9,987 nucleotides of DNA from Halococcaceae archaeon (GTDB taxonomy: Archaea > Halobacteriota > Halobacteria > Halobacteriales > Halalkalicoccaceae). The notes beneath the pieces were generated by a model. That model had not been told where the DNA came from, ran no database searches, and worked only from the letters and a program-made list of their open reading frames with translations. The first letter of the stretch is position 1. Every line of letters begins with the position of its first letter. This document shows positions 1-6,945 of this stretch, piece by piece. The stretch covers positions 1 to 9,987 of the forward strand of contig SKXI01000336.1 of NCBI GenBank assembly GCA_007128515.1. The letters run 5' to 3'. The position numbers were made by a program, and so were the translations under genes.

Positions 1-81
1 GTCGCCGACGGTGGTGACGATCCGACCGACCGTGAGCCGTCGGAAGGCGCGGCTGTGAAACGGTCCGCCAATCGACCGCAC
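1..81 (-). CDS. N-terminus of probable MFS transporter (partial, runs off left edge)
   Basis: Reading leftward from a GTG at 81-79, an open frame of 27 codons runs to the window edge. It encodes an arginine-rich start (MRSIGGPFHSRAFRRLTVGR) followed by IVTTVGD. This resembles the cytoplasmic N-terminus and first helix of major facilitator superfamily transporters, where a pattern like FRRL-x-x-GR-x-x-x-x-x-GD precedes transmembrane helix 1. A TATA-like box at 103-110 lies 22-29 bases before the GTG, which fits a leaderless haloarchaeal transcript and supports this start. The gene lies 73 bases downstream of the regulator gene on the same strand. With so few residues visible, the family call is an inference from the motif only; the substrate is unknown. 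Confidence 0.5.
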   Translation of the reverse strand, partial: MRSIGGPFHSRAFRRLTVGRIVTTVGD

Positions 82-102
82 CGACTTCGGGCTCGCAGAC
101 AA

Positions 103-110
103 GTATAGTA
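103..110 (-). promoter_or_regulatory. TATA-like box for the left-edge gene
   Basis: On the minus strand this reads TACTATAC. It lies 22-29 bases upstream of the GTG at 81, the distance expected for a haloarchaeal TATA box of a leaderless transcript. It is placed in the 73-base gap after the regulator gene, so the left-edge gene can be transcribed independently of that gene. Confidence 0.45.
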
Positions 111-154
111 TGGACGATATTTCTGCCCGGAAGAGCACAGAACGGGCGTTCTAT

Positions 155-1042
155 TCACCCGCTGTCAGAACGGTCGGTCGCGACTACGGCGAGCGAGCGG
201 TCGACGGTGAGCGCGAGACGGGCGTCGTCGACGGCGTACGTGACGACCGCCCGGAACGGTTCCTCGCTCGTGACCCGCGACCGGCCCTCCTCGACGACGC
301 TGAAGCGCCAGATCGGGACGGCCTCGGTGTCGACGCCGTGGTCGCGGTGGAACGCGACCACCGCCGGCGTCGTGAACAGCGCGCTCCCCAGATCCATCGT
401 GAACGTGCTGTGACAGCGCCCGCAGTCGTACTGAACCGTTGCTATCTCCGGCACCTCCCCCTCGGCGTCGTCGAACGCCTCCCGTGCGGGACGGACCGTC
501 GGCCGAACCGGACCGTCGCAGTAGTGACAGAAGCCGTTGCGCACGCGGTGGAAGACGGTTCGCGCGTACCGCTCGGCCACGTGCGGGAGTTCGTCGGGTT
601 CGTAGCCGGCGAACACGCCCGCAGCGACGGGGTAGGAGTTGTGTAGATCACAGGCGGCACAGAACACGTCGGCGTTCTCGTCCTCGTATCGAAACGCCAT
701 CGGTTCCCCGCACGACGGGCACGGGTGGTCGACCGACAGCGGGCCGATCTCTCCGGTCTTCGTGAACGCACCCGCGAGTAGCGAACCGAGCACGTGTCGG
801 CCAGCAGGGCTGAGTTCGTAACCCGCCTCGGTCTTCCTCACGAACCGGGAGCGGAGTTTCTGGAGGTGGTAGTTGAACTGACCCGGATCGCGAACACCGG
901 TGGCCTCCCGTAGCTCCGTGAACGTCACCTCCCGCTCGTCGTCCTCCCAGAGTGCCCGGAGGATGGCGAGTCGAGTGCCGTCGGCGAGGATCGAGAACGC
1001 CGCTTCGGGATCGAGCGCCTCGACGATACGTCGATCTGCCAT
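155..1042 (-). CDS. ArsR-type winged-helix regulator with C-terminal zinc-ribbon pairs
   Basis: A 295-residue protein, probably a DNA-binding transcription regulator. Residues about 10-85 look like an ArsR-type winged helix: [21 protein letters not shown], then a TELREATG helix, [10 protein letters not shown] as the recognition helix, and a wing ending at YELSPAG. The rest holds four CxxC pairs: C108/C111, C128/C131, C172/C175 and C207/C210. They could form two zinc ribbons, or bind a metal or redox signal. This layout of an HTH followed by cysteine pairs is common among haloarchaeal regulators that lack an assigned ligand. The ATG at 1042 is chosen because the HTH begins right after it and a TATA-like box sits 25-30 bases upstream; a frame extending to 1438 would overlap hjc. 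It is divergent from hjc. Its target is unknown; the adjacent left-edge transporter is one candidate. Confidence 0.85.
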   Translation of the reverse strand: MADRRIVEALDPEAAFSILADGTRLAILRALWEDDEREVTFTELREATGVRDPGQFNYHLQKLRSRFVRKTEAGYELSPAGRHVLGSLLAGAFTKTGEIGPLSVDHPCPSCGEPMAFRYEDENADVFCAACDLHNSYPVAAGVFAGYEPDELPHVAERYARTVFHRVRNGFCHYCDGPVRPTVRPAREAFDDAEGEVPEIATVQYDCGRCHSTFTMDLGSALFTTPAVVAFHRDHGVDTEAVPIWRFSVVEEGRSRVTSEEPFRAVVTYAVDDARLALTVDRSLAVVATDRSDSG

Positions 1043-1065
1043 GACGGATACACTCGGACTCGAAC

Positions 1066-1073
1066 CATATATC
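1066..1073 (-). promoter_or_regulatory. TATA-like box for the winged-helix regulator
   Basis: The minus strand reads GATATATG here, about 24-31 bases before the ATG at 1042. This is the usual spacing for a haloarchaeal leaderless gene and it supports that ATG as the true start. Confidence 0.6.
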
Positions 1074-1110
1074 GTCGGATCACCTCCGGGGGACGAATCC
1101 GTATTCCGAC

Positions 1111-1119
1111 GGCTTTTAC
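1111..1119 (+). promoter_or_regulatory. TATA-like box for hjc
   Basis: GGCTTTTAC lies about 26-34 bases before the hjc ATG at 1145, matching a haloarchaeal TATA element for a leaderless or nearly leaderless transcript. No Shine-Dalgarno-like sequence is evident directly before the ATG. Confidence 0.6.
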
Positions 1120-1144
1120 GGTCCGCTGGCGAACCGACGACCGA

Positions 1145-1564
1145 ATGGCCAACAGGAAGGGCGACCGCCGGGAACGCGAACTCGTCAACCTGCTCGACGA
1201 GGCGGGCTTCGCGGTGATGCGCGCGCCCGCGAGCGGGAGCGCGACCACGAGGGAGCTCCCGGACGTGCTCGCGGGGGACGGCGAGCGGTTCTACGCGATC
1301 GAGGCGAAAGCCAGCGCCGGGAACCCGATCTACCTCACGGGCGAGGAGGTCGAGGCGCTCGTCTACTTCGCGCGGAACTTCGGCGCGAAGGCGCGCATCG
1401 CGGTCCGCTTCGACCGCGAGGACTGGTACTTCTTCCACCCCGGCGACCTCTACCGGACCGACGGGGGGAACTACCGCGTGAAGAAGGAGACGGCGCTCGC
1501 GGAGGGTGTCGACTTCGACGAGCTGGTGGGGAGGTCGACGCAGACGCGACTCGGCGAGGACTGA
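1145..1564 (+). CDS. hjc: Holliday junction resolvase Hjc
   Basis: A 139-residue archaeal Holliday junction resolvase, which cuts four-way DNA junctions during recombination and restart of stalled replication forks. The family's nuclease residues are in place: E12 in the first helix ([10 protein letters not shown]), the APASGS loop at 27-32, D40 in LPDVLAG, and E53-x-K55 in the IEAKAS strand. Together they make the E...D...ExK metal-dependent nuclease core. Length is normal for haloarchaeal Hjc, with a short extra tail after about residue 125. The ATG is supported by a TATA-like box upstream and by the standard start of the family, with basic residues just before the first catalytic Glu. It is divergent from the winged-helix regulator and converges on the metal ATPase gene, 45 bases away. 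Nothing looks damaged. Confidence 0.95.
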   Translation: MANRKGDRRERELVNLLDEAGFAVMRAPASGSATTRELPDVLAGDGERFYAIEAKASAGNPIYLTGEEVEALVYFARNFGAKARIAVRFDREDWYFFHPGDLYRTDGGNYRVKKETALAEGVDFDELVGRSTQTRLGED

Positions 1565-1580
1565 TCGCCGTCTGCGGTGT

Positions 1581-1600
1581 CGGCCCGCCGGGGCGGACCG
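1581..1600. terminator. GC-rich hairpin between convergent genes
   Basis: The 45-base gap between the hjc and ATPase stop codons contains a near-symmetric inverted repeat. CGGxCCGC pairs with GCGGxCCG around a small loop, with one mismatch position per arm. A hairpin between convergent genes could end or stabilise both transcripts. There is no flanking T-run on either strand, so it is not a typical archaeal U-tract terminator, and GC richness alone could give such symmetry. Confidence 0.3.
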
Positions 1601-1609
1601 AACCGCTGC

Positions 1610-3967
1610 TCACTCGCTGAACCCCAGCAGCCGGAGGCCGATCAGACAGACGAGCACGGTCGACCCCTCGTGGCCGACGACGGCGACCGGGAGGGGGATG
1701 CCCGCCGTGAGGATCGCCCCGACCATGAGGACGATCGCGCCGAAGGCGATCGAGAGGTTCACCAGGAGCGTCCGGCGGGTCGCGCGGCCGAGCCCGAGCG
1801 CGTAGGGGATCTTGCTCAGGTCGTCGGACATCAGCACCACGTCGGCGGTCTCGAGCGCCACGTCGGTGCCGGCCCCGCCCATCCCGACGCCGAGGGTCGC
1901 GGTCGCGAGCGCCGGGGCGTCGTTCACGCCGTCGCCGACCATCGCGACGCCCTCGTACCGGGCGACCAGCTCCTCGACGCTCTCGACTTTCCCCTCCGGG
2001 AGGAGTTCGGCTCTGACCTCGTCGATCCCGACCTCGTCGGCGATGCTCCTCGCGACGCGCTCGTTGTCGCCGGTGAGCATCACGACGTGTTCGACGCCGA
2101 GTTCACGCAGCCGGGCGATCATCTCGGCAGCGCCCGGGCGGACGGTGTCGGTGAACGCGAGCCAGCCGAGCACGCGGGTCCCGTCGGCTCCCTCCCCTTC
2201 GCTCACGACGAGCACGCTCGTCTTCCCCTCGTCCTGTAGCGACCGGAGCGCGGCGTAGCCCTCCTCGAGCCCGTCGATCGCGGCTTCGGACGCCAGACCC
2301 TCGACGTAGCGTCGGTTGCCGATGTGGACCGTCCGACCCTCGACGGTCGCTCGCACTCCCTTCCCCACCGAGGCCTGGAACCCGCGCGCCTCCGGTACGT
2401 CGACCGAGCGCGCCCTCGCCGCGTCGACCGTCGCCTCGGCCAGGTGGTGTTCGGAGCGGGACTGGACGGCGGCCGACAGCGCGAGGAGGCGCTCCTCGGT
2501 GAGTCCGGACCCGGAGAACGTCGCGCCGTCGCGGACGGTCGCGTCGGTCAGCCGGGTGTCGCCCTCGGTGAGCGTGCCCGTCTTGTCGAACGCGACGGCC
2601 CTGATCCCGGCCGCCCGCTCGACGTGCTCGCCGCCCTTGAACAGGACGCCCTGGCGCGCACCCGCCGCGATCGCCGAGAGCACGGCTGCCGGCGTCGAGA
2701 TGATCACCGCACACGGCGAGGCGGCGACCATGAGCGTCATCGCCCGGTAGAACGTGGGGTCGAACTCCGCGCCGAGGGAGATCGGGATCGCGATCGCGAC
2801 GCCGGTGAGCCCGAACACCCCGAGGACGTACGGCTGTTCGAGCCGGTCGATGAGCCGCTGTGTCGGCGCTCGCTCGCCCTGGGCCTCCTCGACCAGGTGG
2901 ATGAGTTTCGCGATGGCGGACTCGTGGGCCTGGCGGGTCACGCGCACCTCGAGGCTCCCGTTCTCGTTGATCGTGCCGCCGAAGACGTCGTCGCCCGGTC
3001 CCTTGGCGACTGGGACCGACTCGCCGGTGAGCGAGGACTGGTCGACCGTGCTCTCGCCGGCCTCGACGACGCCGTCGAGCGGCAGCCGGTCGCCCGGACG
3101 GACGACGAAGACGTCGCCGATCGCCACCTCCTCGATCGGCACCGTCACCTCCTCGCCGTCGCGGAGCACCCTCGCGGACTCCGGACGCAGGTGCACGAGC
3201 GCCCTGATCGCGCGTCGCGAGCGCCCGATCGCGTAGTGCTGGAGGACGTTCGACAGCGAGAACAGGAAGAGCAACATCGCCCCCTCGAACGGCGCGCCGA
3301 TCGAGAGCGCGCCGAGTGCGGCGAGGATCATCAGCAGGTCGATGTCCACCGCCCGGTGTCTCAGCGTCTCGATGCTCCCCTTGAGGCCGTACCACCCGCC
3401 GAAGACGTACGCCGCGCCGTAACCGACCCACCCGATCAGGGGCGACGCGTCGAGCCAGCCGGCGACGAGTCCGGTGAACATCCCGGCGAGCGTGAGCGCG
3501 ACGAACGCGGCCTCTATCCGGAGCGTCGATCGCTCGCTCTCGGAATCGGCTCCGGACCTCTCGTCGACGTCGTGCGTCTCGACGCCGAACTCGTGGACGA
3601 CGCGCTCGATCTCCGTCGGCGAGACGAGTCCGTCGTCGTACGTCACGGTGAGGACGCCCGCCCGGAACGAACTCTCGGCGTCGTGGATCCCGGCGGTCTC
3701 CGTGAGGTGGCGCTCGAGCGCGAGCGCACACGACTCACAGCTCCGCCCGCCGTGGCCGTCGACGTGGAAGGTGCACCTCGCGGTGGGCTCCTCGGCAGCG
3801 CTCGCCATCAGGCTCACGGCCCGCCGTGCCTCTTCGGACGAGAGCGCTCGCGAGTCGTACTCGAGGGTGAGTCGGCCGTTTCTCGTGTCCACCTCGGCAC
3901 TGCGAACACCGTCGGCACTCGTCGTCCCTGGTGGCCGATCGGGGTCGGACCGAGAGCGGTCGTCCAT
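1610..3967 (-). CDS. P1B-4-type heavy-metal-translocating P-type ATPase
   Basis: A membrane ATPase that exports a transition metal. Numbering is from an in-frame GTG at 3991; the ATG at 3967 (residue 9) is preferred because GAGGG sits too close to the GTG to be a useful ribosome site. Residues about 70-137 form an HMA-like domain with CESC at 85-88. Helices follow from about 160. TGES (actuator) is at 322-325, the membrane SPC metal motif at 425-427, the phosphorylated Asp in DKTGT at 469, and the hinge GDGVND at 686-691. The last helix pair holds HEGST at 774-778. SPC plus HEGxT defines the P1B-4 subgroup, whose studied members export Co, Fe(II), Ni or Zn; CPC-type Cu or Zn/Cd pumps differ. 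The usual nucleotide-binding His-Pro reads His-His (515-516). The exact metal cannot be told. Confidence 0.92.
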   Translation of the reverse strand: MDDRSRSDPDRPPGTTSADGVRSAEVDTRNGRLTLEYDSRALSSEEARRAVSLMASAAEEPTARCTFHVDGHGGRSCESCALALERHLTETAGIHDAESSFRAGVLTVTYDDGLVSPTEIERVVHEFGVETHDVDERSGADSESERSTLRIEAAFVALTLAGMFTGLVAGWLDASPLIGWVGYGAAYVFGGWYGLKGSIETLRHRAVDIDLLMILAALGALSIGAPFEGAMLLFLFSLSNVLQHYAIGRSRRAIRALVHLRPESARVLRDGEEVTVPIEEVAIGDVFVVRPGDRLPLDGVVEAGESTVDQSSLTGESVPVAKGPGDDVFGGTINENGSLEVRVTRQAHESAIAKLIHLVEEAQGERAPTQRLIDRLEQPYVLGVFGLTGVAIAIPISLGAEFDPTFYRAMTLMVAASPCAVIISTPAAVLSAIAAGARQGVLFKGGEHVERAAGIRAVAFDKTGTLTEGDTRLTDATVRDGATFSGSGLTEERLLALSAAVQSRSEHHLAEATVDAARARSVDVPEARGFQASVGKGVRATVEGRTVHIGNRRYVEGLASEAAIDGLEEGYAALRSLQDEGKTSVLVVSEGEGADGTRVLGWLAFTDTVRPGAAEMIARLRELGVEHVVMLTGDNERVARSIADEVGIDEVRAELLPEGKVESVEELVARYEGVAMVGDGVNDAPALATATLGVGMGGAGTDVALETADVVLMSDDLSKIPYALGLGRATRRTLLVNLSIAFGAIVLMVGAILTAGIPLPVAVVGHEGSTVLVCLIGLRLLGFSE

Positions 3968-4103
3968 CGCTTCTGCTACCGGAGACGACACCCCTCGTGA
4001 GAATAGGCGTTGCGTCGGCTCTCACGTCACTCCTCGATCGTGGCGCGTGCCGGTGATACCGTCGGCTGTAACTGTGTGAGGGTTCTCGGCACCACGGGGG
4101 CGC

Positions 4104-4136
4104 GATACTCTCGAACGACGTACAGTCGACAGTATC
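4104..4136. repeat. Imperfect inverted repeat at the end of the SWIM gene
   Basis: GATACTCTCG (4104-4113) and CGACAGTATC (4127-4136) match as inverted arms at 9 of 10 positions, with a 13-base loop. The right arm overlaps the TGA stop of the SWIM gene. It could fold in the SWIM transcript as a 3' stabiliser or terminator, or act as a protein site upstream of the ATPase gene. No T-run follows. Confidence 0.4.
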
Positions 4137-4776
4137 AGGCCTCGACCGGTTCGAGCCGGGACTGGGGAAACGAGTAGACCCGAAGCGTTCGTGGCTTCGG
4201 TCCCGTCTCCGTCGTCCGAACCGACTTCGGGTAGACGGCGCTCACGACCCGGTCCGCCGGGTCGTACTCCGCGTTCGTCGGGTAGGCCGCGACGGTCCGC
4301 CCGTGCTCGCCGATGCGCACCTCGTCCGCCCTGCGCGAGGAGGTAGCGACGACGAGCAGCCTGTCACCCGTCTCCCGGTCCCTGACCGGGGTCCCGGTCT
4401 CGAGCGTGTGTCGCTCGCAGTACTGTGGTGAGGGGTCTTCGGCCGGGACGAAGACCCGCTCGCTACACGCGAGACAGGCTCCCTCGACGTGGTGTGGCGG
4501 CGCGACTGTCCGTTCGGTGATCTCGATGGCGACCCGGCGGAGGTGCTTGCAGTGACCGCCCCTGAACCGGTGGTCCGGGCAGCTACAGGTGCCGGCCTCG
4601 ACGTCGACGAGGTAGGCGTTCTCGCTCTCGGTCTCGACGACGTAGGCTGCGGTGCCGAAGGACCGAACGCGCATCCGCTCGACCCGCGCCCGACGCGCTC
4701 GTTCGTCGGACGCACGCCCCGTCGGCGTAGGTCCGATCGCTCTCAGTGACGCTGGTGTGTTGCTCGTTTGCGTCAT
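4135..4776 (-). CDS. SWIM zinc-finger protein
   Basis: A 213-residue soluble protein. A SWIM zinc finger is visible as C64-x-C66 ... C76-x-H78, in CSCPDHRFRGGHCKHLRRV, preceded by the typical strand pattern AYLVDVEAGT. SWIM domains bind nucleic acid or proteins. A second possible metal site is C101-x2-C104 with C120 and H123. Residues 1-35 are basic and probably disordered. The C-terminal half (about 125-205) is rich in strands and has no name I recognise. Haloarchaea carry many short SWIM proteins of unknown role. The ATG at 4776 is the first in frame and precedes the conserved part by about 40 residues, so a later start such as M35 is possible. It is divergent from a small membrane protein gene. 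Confidence 0.85.
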   Translation of the reverse strand: MTQTSNTPASLRAIGPTPTGRASDERARRARVERMRVRSFGTAAYVVETESENAYLVDVEAGTCSCPDHRFRGGHCKHLRRVAIEITERTVAPPHHVEGACLACSERVFVPAEDPSPQYCERHTLETGTPVRDRETGDRLLVVATSSRRADEVRIGEHGRTVAAYPTNAEYDPADRVVSAVYPKSVRTTETGPKPRTLRVYSFPQSRLEPVEA

Positions 4777-4852
4777 GGTTTGGATACCCTCGTTTCCACT
4801 GCGTCACTCCGGACGAGCGGTCACGAGTACGTACGAACGGAGGTTCCGAGGC

Positions 4853-4862
4853 TACCTAAGTC
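4853..4862 (-). promoter_or_regulatory. Possible TATA-like box for the SWIM gene
   Basis: The minus strand reads ACTTAGGTAG, the most AT-rich stretch upstream of the SWIM gene, but it lies about 77-86 bases before the ATG. If used, the transcript would have a leader of roughly 50 bases. That is unusual among haloarchaeal genes, most of which are leaderless, so the call is tentative. Confidence 0.25.
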
Positions 4863-4877
4863 TTCCACTGGAAGTGG
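4862..4877. repeat. Overlapping small palindromes in divergent spacer
   Basis: CTTCCA-C-TGGAAG (4862-4874) is a perfect 6+1+6 inverted repeat. It overlaps CCACT-GGA-AGTGG (4865-4877), another perfect 5+3+5 repeat. They lie in the 170-base spacer between the SWIM gene and the small membrane protein gene and could be an operator for a dimeric regulator. Confidence 0.4.
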
Positions 4878-4909
4878 CGGATTTCGACGGGAAATCACCG
4901 TGTGAGGCT

Positions 4910-4923
4910 TCGAAGCGCTTTTG
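4910..4923 (+). promoter_or_regulatory. BRE/TATA-like promoter for the small membrane protein gene
   Basis: TCGAAGCGCTTTTG combines a CGAA-type BRE-like segment with a CTTTTG TATA-like segment ending 24 bases before the ATG at 4947, as expected for a leaderless transcript. It lies inside the palindromes GCTTCGAAGC (4907-4916) and AAGCGCTT (4913-4920), and between inverted arms CACCGTG (4896-4902) and CACGGTG (4924-4930). A regulator bound here would cover the promoter. Confidence 0.5.
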
Positions 4924-4946
4924 CACGGTGGGCTGAAATCGCTCAC

Positions 4947-5159
4947 ATGGTCGTAGAGCGAGAGGCGCTCGTCGAGGTCGTCGTCTCCGTCGTCGCGGTG
5001 GGCTCGTTCGTCGGTGCCATCGTGCTGGTCGGACGAACGTTCAACGAGAGCGGCCTCTCCGGCGACGGCGCCCTCGCGCTGATCGGCGCCATCGTCGGCT
5101 TCATCCTCCTCATGGCGGTGGTGGGGATCGGTCTCGCCTTCTACATGAACCGCGAGTGA
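4947..5159 (+). CDS. Small two-helix membrane protein
   Basis: A 70-residue protein of unknown function. Residues about 8-29 form one hydrophobic helix (VEVVVSVVAVGSFVGAIVLVG) and about 41-65 form a second, separated by a polar loop TFNESGLSGDG. It ends in the polar tail YMNRE. It has no Cys or His and no catalytic motif. The ATG at 4947 is preferred over an in-frame GTG at 4902 because the promoter-like element lies 24-37 bases before the ATG and overlaps the longer reading. It converges with priL with no gap between stop codons. I do not recognise the family; two-helix proteins of this size are frequent in haloarchaea. Confidence 0.75.
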   Translation: MVVEREALVEVVVSVVAVGSFVGAIVLVGRTFNESGLSGDGALALIGAIVGFILLMAVVGIGLAFYMNRE

Positions 5160-6242
5160 CTACCCTTCCGCTTCCTCTCGGCTCTCGCGCCAGTCGACCA
5201 GTTCGTCCTCGTCGGCCTCCTCCAGCGCCTTCTCGTAGTACGCGAGCGGGTGCGAAATCGTCTCACACCGGTCGTCCATGTTCACGCAGTCGCCGTAGGA
5301 CTGCATCGTCGCACAGCTCGGCGGGCTGTACTCGGTCGGGGAGGTCTCGCCCCTGATGTGGTCGGTCTGATACCGGGTGACCTTCTCGCCGAAGCCCGGG
5401 TTCACCATGTAGAGGTCGATGATCTCGTCGGTCTCCATCCCGATGTTCACGAGGAACGTCGTGATCGCGAACCGGGAGTGGTGTTCCAGGTGTTCGCCCT
5501 TCTGGATCGCGTCGAGCAGCGCCTTCATACAGGGGGGAAACCGCTCCGGGACGACGGTGTCGATCTCCCGGGTGAAGTCGTACTCGGAGAGCAGTTCGCG
5601 GACCGCCTCGACCTCGGCCTCGAGCGGCTCGGCGATCGCCTCCGGTACCGAGAGCGGCAGCCCCTCGGCGACGCGCTGGGCGATCGCCTCCTCGACGAGC
5701 CGGACGAGTTCGGGCCCGGTGACGAACACCTCCCCGTCGGCGACGACCCGGTTGACGAGCCGCCAGTCGTCCCGGCGCAGGCCCGCCGAGAGCCCCACGT
5801 AGGTCCCGACCGCGACGGCGTACTCCTCGCCCTCCGCCCGGATCCGACCCTCGAGATCGAACTCGGCGAGGAGTTCGCCGAGCGTGAGCCGTTCGACGCT
5901 GACGCTTCGCAGACCCTCCTCCTGGTCCCGCTGGCGTCGGTCCGTCTCGATCCGCTCCCGTGCCGTCCTCGCCTCCGCCCTGGCGTACTTCCGGGTGAGT
6001 ACGTGCTCGTCGACGAGCGAGACGAGCACCCGTGCGACGGGGTACGAGAGCAGCTCCGTTCCGGGCGTTCGGTGGGTCTCTCCGACCTCCCCGTCGGTGA
6101 CGGCCGAGGTGACGCGCTCGGTCGCCCGCTCGACCACCGCGCGCTCGGAGACGACGTCCACGAGGTCGACGCCCGCCGTCTCGACCGCCTCCCTGGCGCT
6201 CGCGAGAAACGGGTAGCGGGCGTGAAGCGCACTGACCTCCAT
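5160..6242 (-). CDS. priL: DNA primase large subunit PriL
   Basis: A 360-residue large subunit of the archaeal/eukaryotic-type DNA primase. It regulates the catalytic small subunit PriS during RNA primer synthesis. The C-terminal domain carries the four cysteines expected to bind a [4Fe-4S] cluster: C238 (RFPPCMKALL), C310 (SPPSC), C319 (YGDC) and C326 (DDRCETISHPLAYY). The typical segments HHSRFAITTFLVNIGM and the hydrophobic turn DLYMVNPGFGEKVTRYQTDHI lie between them. The N-terminal half is helical, starting MEVSALHARYPFL, and the tail is acidic. The ATG at 6242 is chosen because the family's N-terminus begins there and a TATA-like box lies 25-31 bases upstream; the frame runs open much further upstream without meaning. 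priS is not in the window. It is divergent from the GNAT gene. Confidence 0.95.
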   Translation of the reverse strand: MEVSALHARYPFLASAREAVETAGVDLVDVVSERAVVERATERVTSAVTDGEVGETHRTPGTELLSYPVARVLVSLVDEHVLTRKYARAEARTARERIETDRRQRDQEEGLRSVSVERLTLGELLAEFDLEGRIRAEGEEYAVAVGTYVGLSAGLRRDDWRLVNRVVADGEVFVTGPELVRLVEEAIAQRVAEGLPLSVPEAIAEPLEAEVEAVRELLSEYDFTREIDTVVPERFPPCMKALLDAIQKGEHLEHHSRFAITTFLVNIGMETDEIIDLYMVNPGFGEKVTRYQTDHIRGETSPTEYSPPSCATMQSYGDCVNMDDRCETISHPLAYYEKALEEADEDELVDWRESREEAEG

Positions 6243-6266
6243 CGTCTCTCCCAGCGTGCGCGAACG

Positions 6267-6273
6267 AATAAAC
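6267..6273 (-). promoter_or_regulatory. TATA-like box for priL
   Basis: The minus strand reads GTTTATT, 25-31 bases upstream of the ATG at 6242. This is a good haloarchaeal TATA element for a leaderless or very short-leader transcript and supports the chosen priL start. Confidence 0.6.
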
Positions 6274-6337
6274 GCCACGGCTCCGCGTCGTTCGCCGACC
6301 CCGGAACGGTCAAACCCACGCCGGTCGTGGTGATACC

Positions 6338-6832
6338 GTGGTCGACATCCGTAGCGCCGAACCCCCGGACGCGGAGGCGATCCGAACGGTCGCGCGGGGC
6401 TCCTGGCACGCGGTGTACGACGACATCCTGGGACCGGAGACCGTAGACCGGACGGTCGACGACTGGTACGGACTCGACTCGCTCCGGCGGGTGATCGGGG
6501 ACCCGGAACACGTCGTCTCGGTCGCGGAGGACGGGGGTTCGGAGGTGATCGGATTCGCCCACGTCGGTCCCCAGCCGGAGGCGGAGACCCTGGCCGAACT
6601 CTACCGGATCTACGTCCTCCCCGTGCGCTGGGGAGAGGGGGTCGGGAGCCGCCTGCTCGCGGACGTGACCGGGCGAATAGCGGGCTACGACCGCCTCGGC
6701 CTCTCCGTCCTCGCCGAGAACGAGGTCGGGATCGCGTTCTACGAACGCGAGGGGTTCGATCGCGTCGGAGTCGAGGAGATCGAGTTCGAGGGTGACCGGT
6801 ACGAGGAGATCCGGTACGAACGTCCGCTCTGA
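6338..6832 (+). CDS. GNAT family N-acetyltransferase
   Basis: A 164-residue acetyl-CoA-dependent acetyltransferase of the GNAT fold. The N-terminus MVDIRSAEPPDAEAIRTVAR is a standard GNAT first strand and helix. Motif A is at about residues 86-107: ELYRIYVLPVRWGEGVGSRLL, with WGEGVG as the pyrophosphate-binding loop. The GLSVLAENEVGIAFYEREGF segment (121-140) is motif B with the usual Asn and Tyr. Length is normal. The start is a GTG at 6338, overlapped by the repeated word GATACCGT; the next in-frame Met would cut into the fold. No clear TATA box is seen. It is divergent from priL, with 95 bases between them. The acceptor substrate cannot be told from sequence; the RimI-like pattern would allow a protein or small-molecule target. 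Confidence 0.9.
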   Translation: MVDIRSAEPPDAEAIRTVARGSWHAVYDDILGPETVDRTVDDWYGLDSLRRVIGDPEHVVSVAEDGGSEVIGFAHVGPQPEAETLAELYRIYVLPVRWGEGVGSRLLADVTGRIAGYDRLGLSVLAENEVGIAFYEREGFDRVGVEEIEFEGDRYEEIRYERPL

Positions 6833-6834
6833 AC

Positions 6835-6857
6835 GTTCGGTCACCGACCGTCCGAAC
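6835..6857 (+). terminator. Possible hairpin after the GNAT gene
   Basis: GTTCGG (6835-6840) and CCGAAC (6852-6857) are perfect inverted arms starting two bases after the GNAT stop. An alternative inner fold is CGGTC-ACC-GACCG (6838-6850). It could end or protect the GNAT transcript. No T-run follows, so the call is weak. Confidence 0.3.
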
Positions 6858-6889
6858 CGGGTTCCCCGTCGCACGGTTCGTGGGAGTTG

Positions 6890-6904
6890 CGGATACCGTA
6901 TCCG
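6890..6904. promoter_or_regulatory. Perfect 15-base palindrome upstream of the SBP56 operon
   Basis: CGGATAC-C-GTATCCG is a perfect 7+1+7 inverted repeat. It lies 85-99 bases before the SBP56 ATG and upstream of its likely TATA box. It contains GATACCGT, the word also found before the ATPase gene and at the GNAT start. A binding site for a dimeric regulator is a fair reading; a role in ending the GNAT transcript is the alternative. Confidence 0.45.
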
Positions 6905-6945
6905 GGAGAGTGATTGTTCTATCGACACGAACTGGCTGAAAGTAC

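Noticed and set aside
1043..1438. Upstream extension of the winged-helix regulator frame
   Set aside because: It would overlap hjc on the other strand, lies beyond the TATA-like box, and encodes no domain.
2324..4000. Long plus-strand open frame of 558 codons opposite the ATPase gene
   Set aside because: It is rich in Arg, Asp and Glu with no domain pattern, as expected for the antisense shadow of a GC-rich gene. The ATPase on the other strand has all its motifs.
4902..4946. Longer GTG start for the small membrane protein
   Set aside because: It would place the start upstream of the promoter-like element, and the added residues are not part of a membrane helix.
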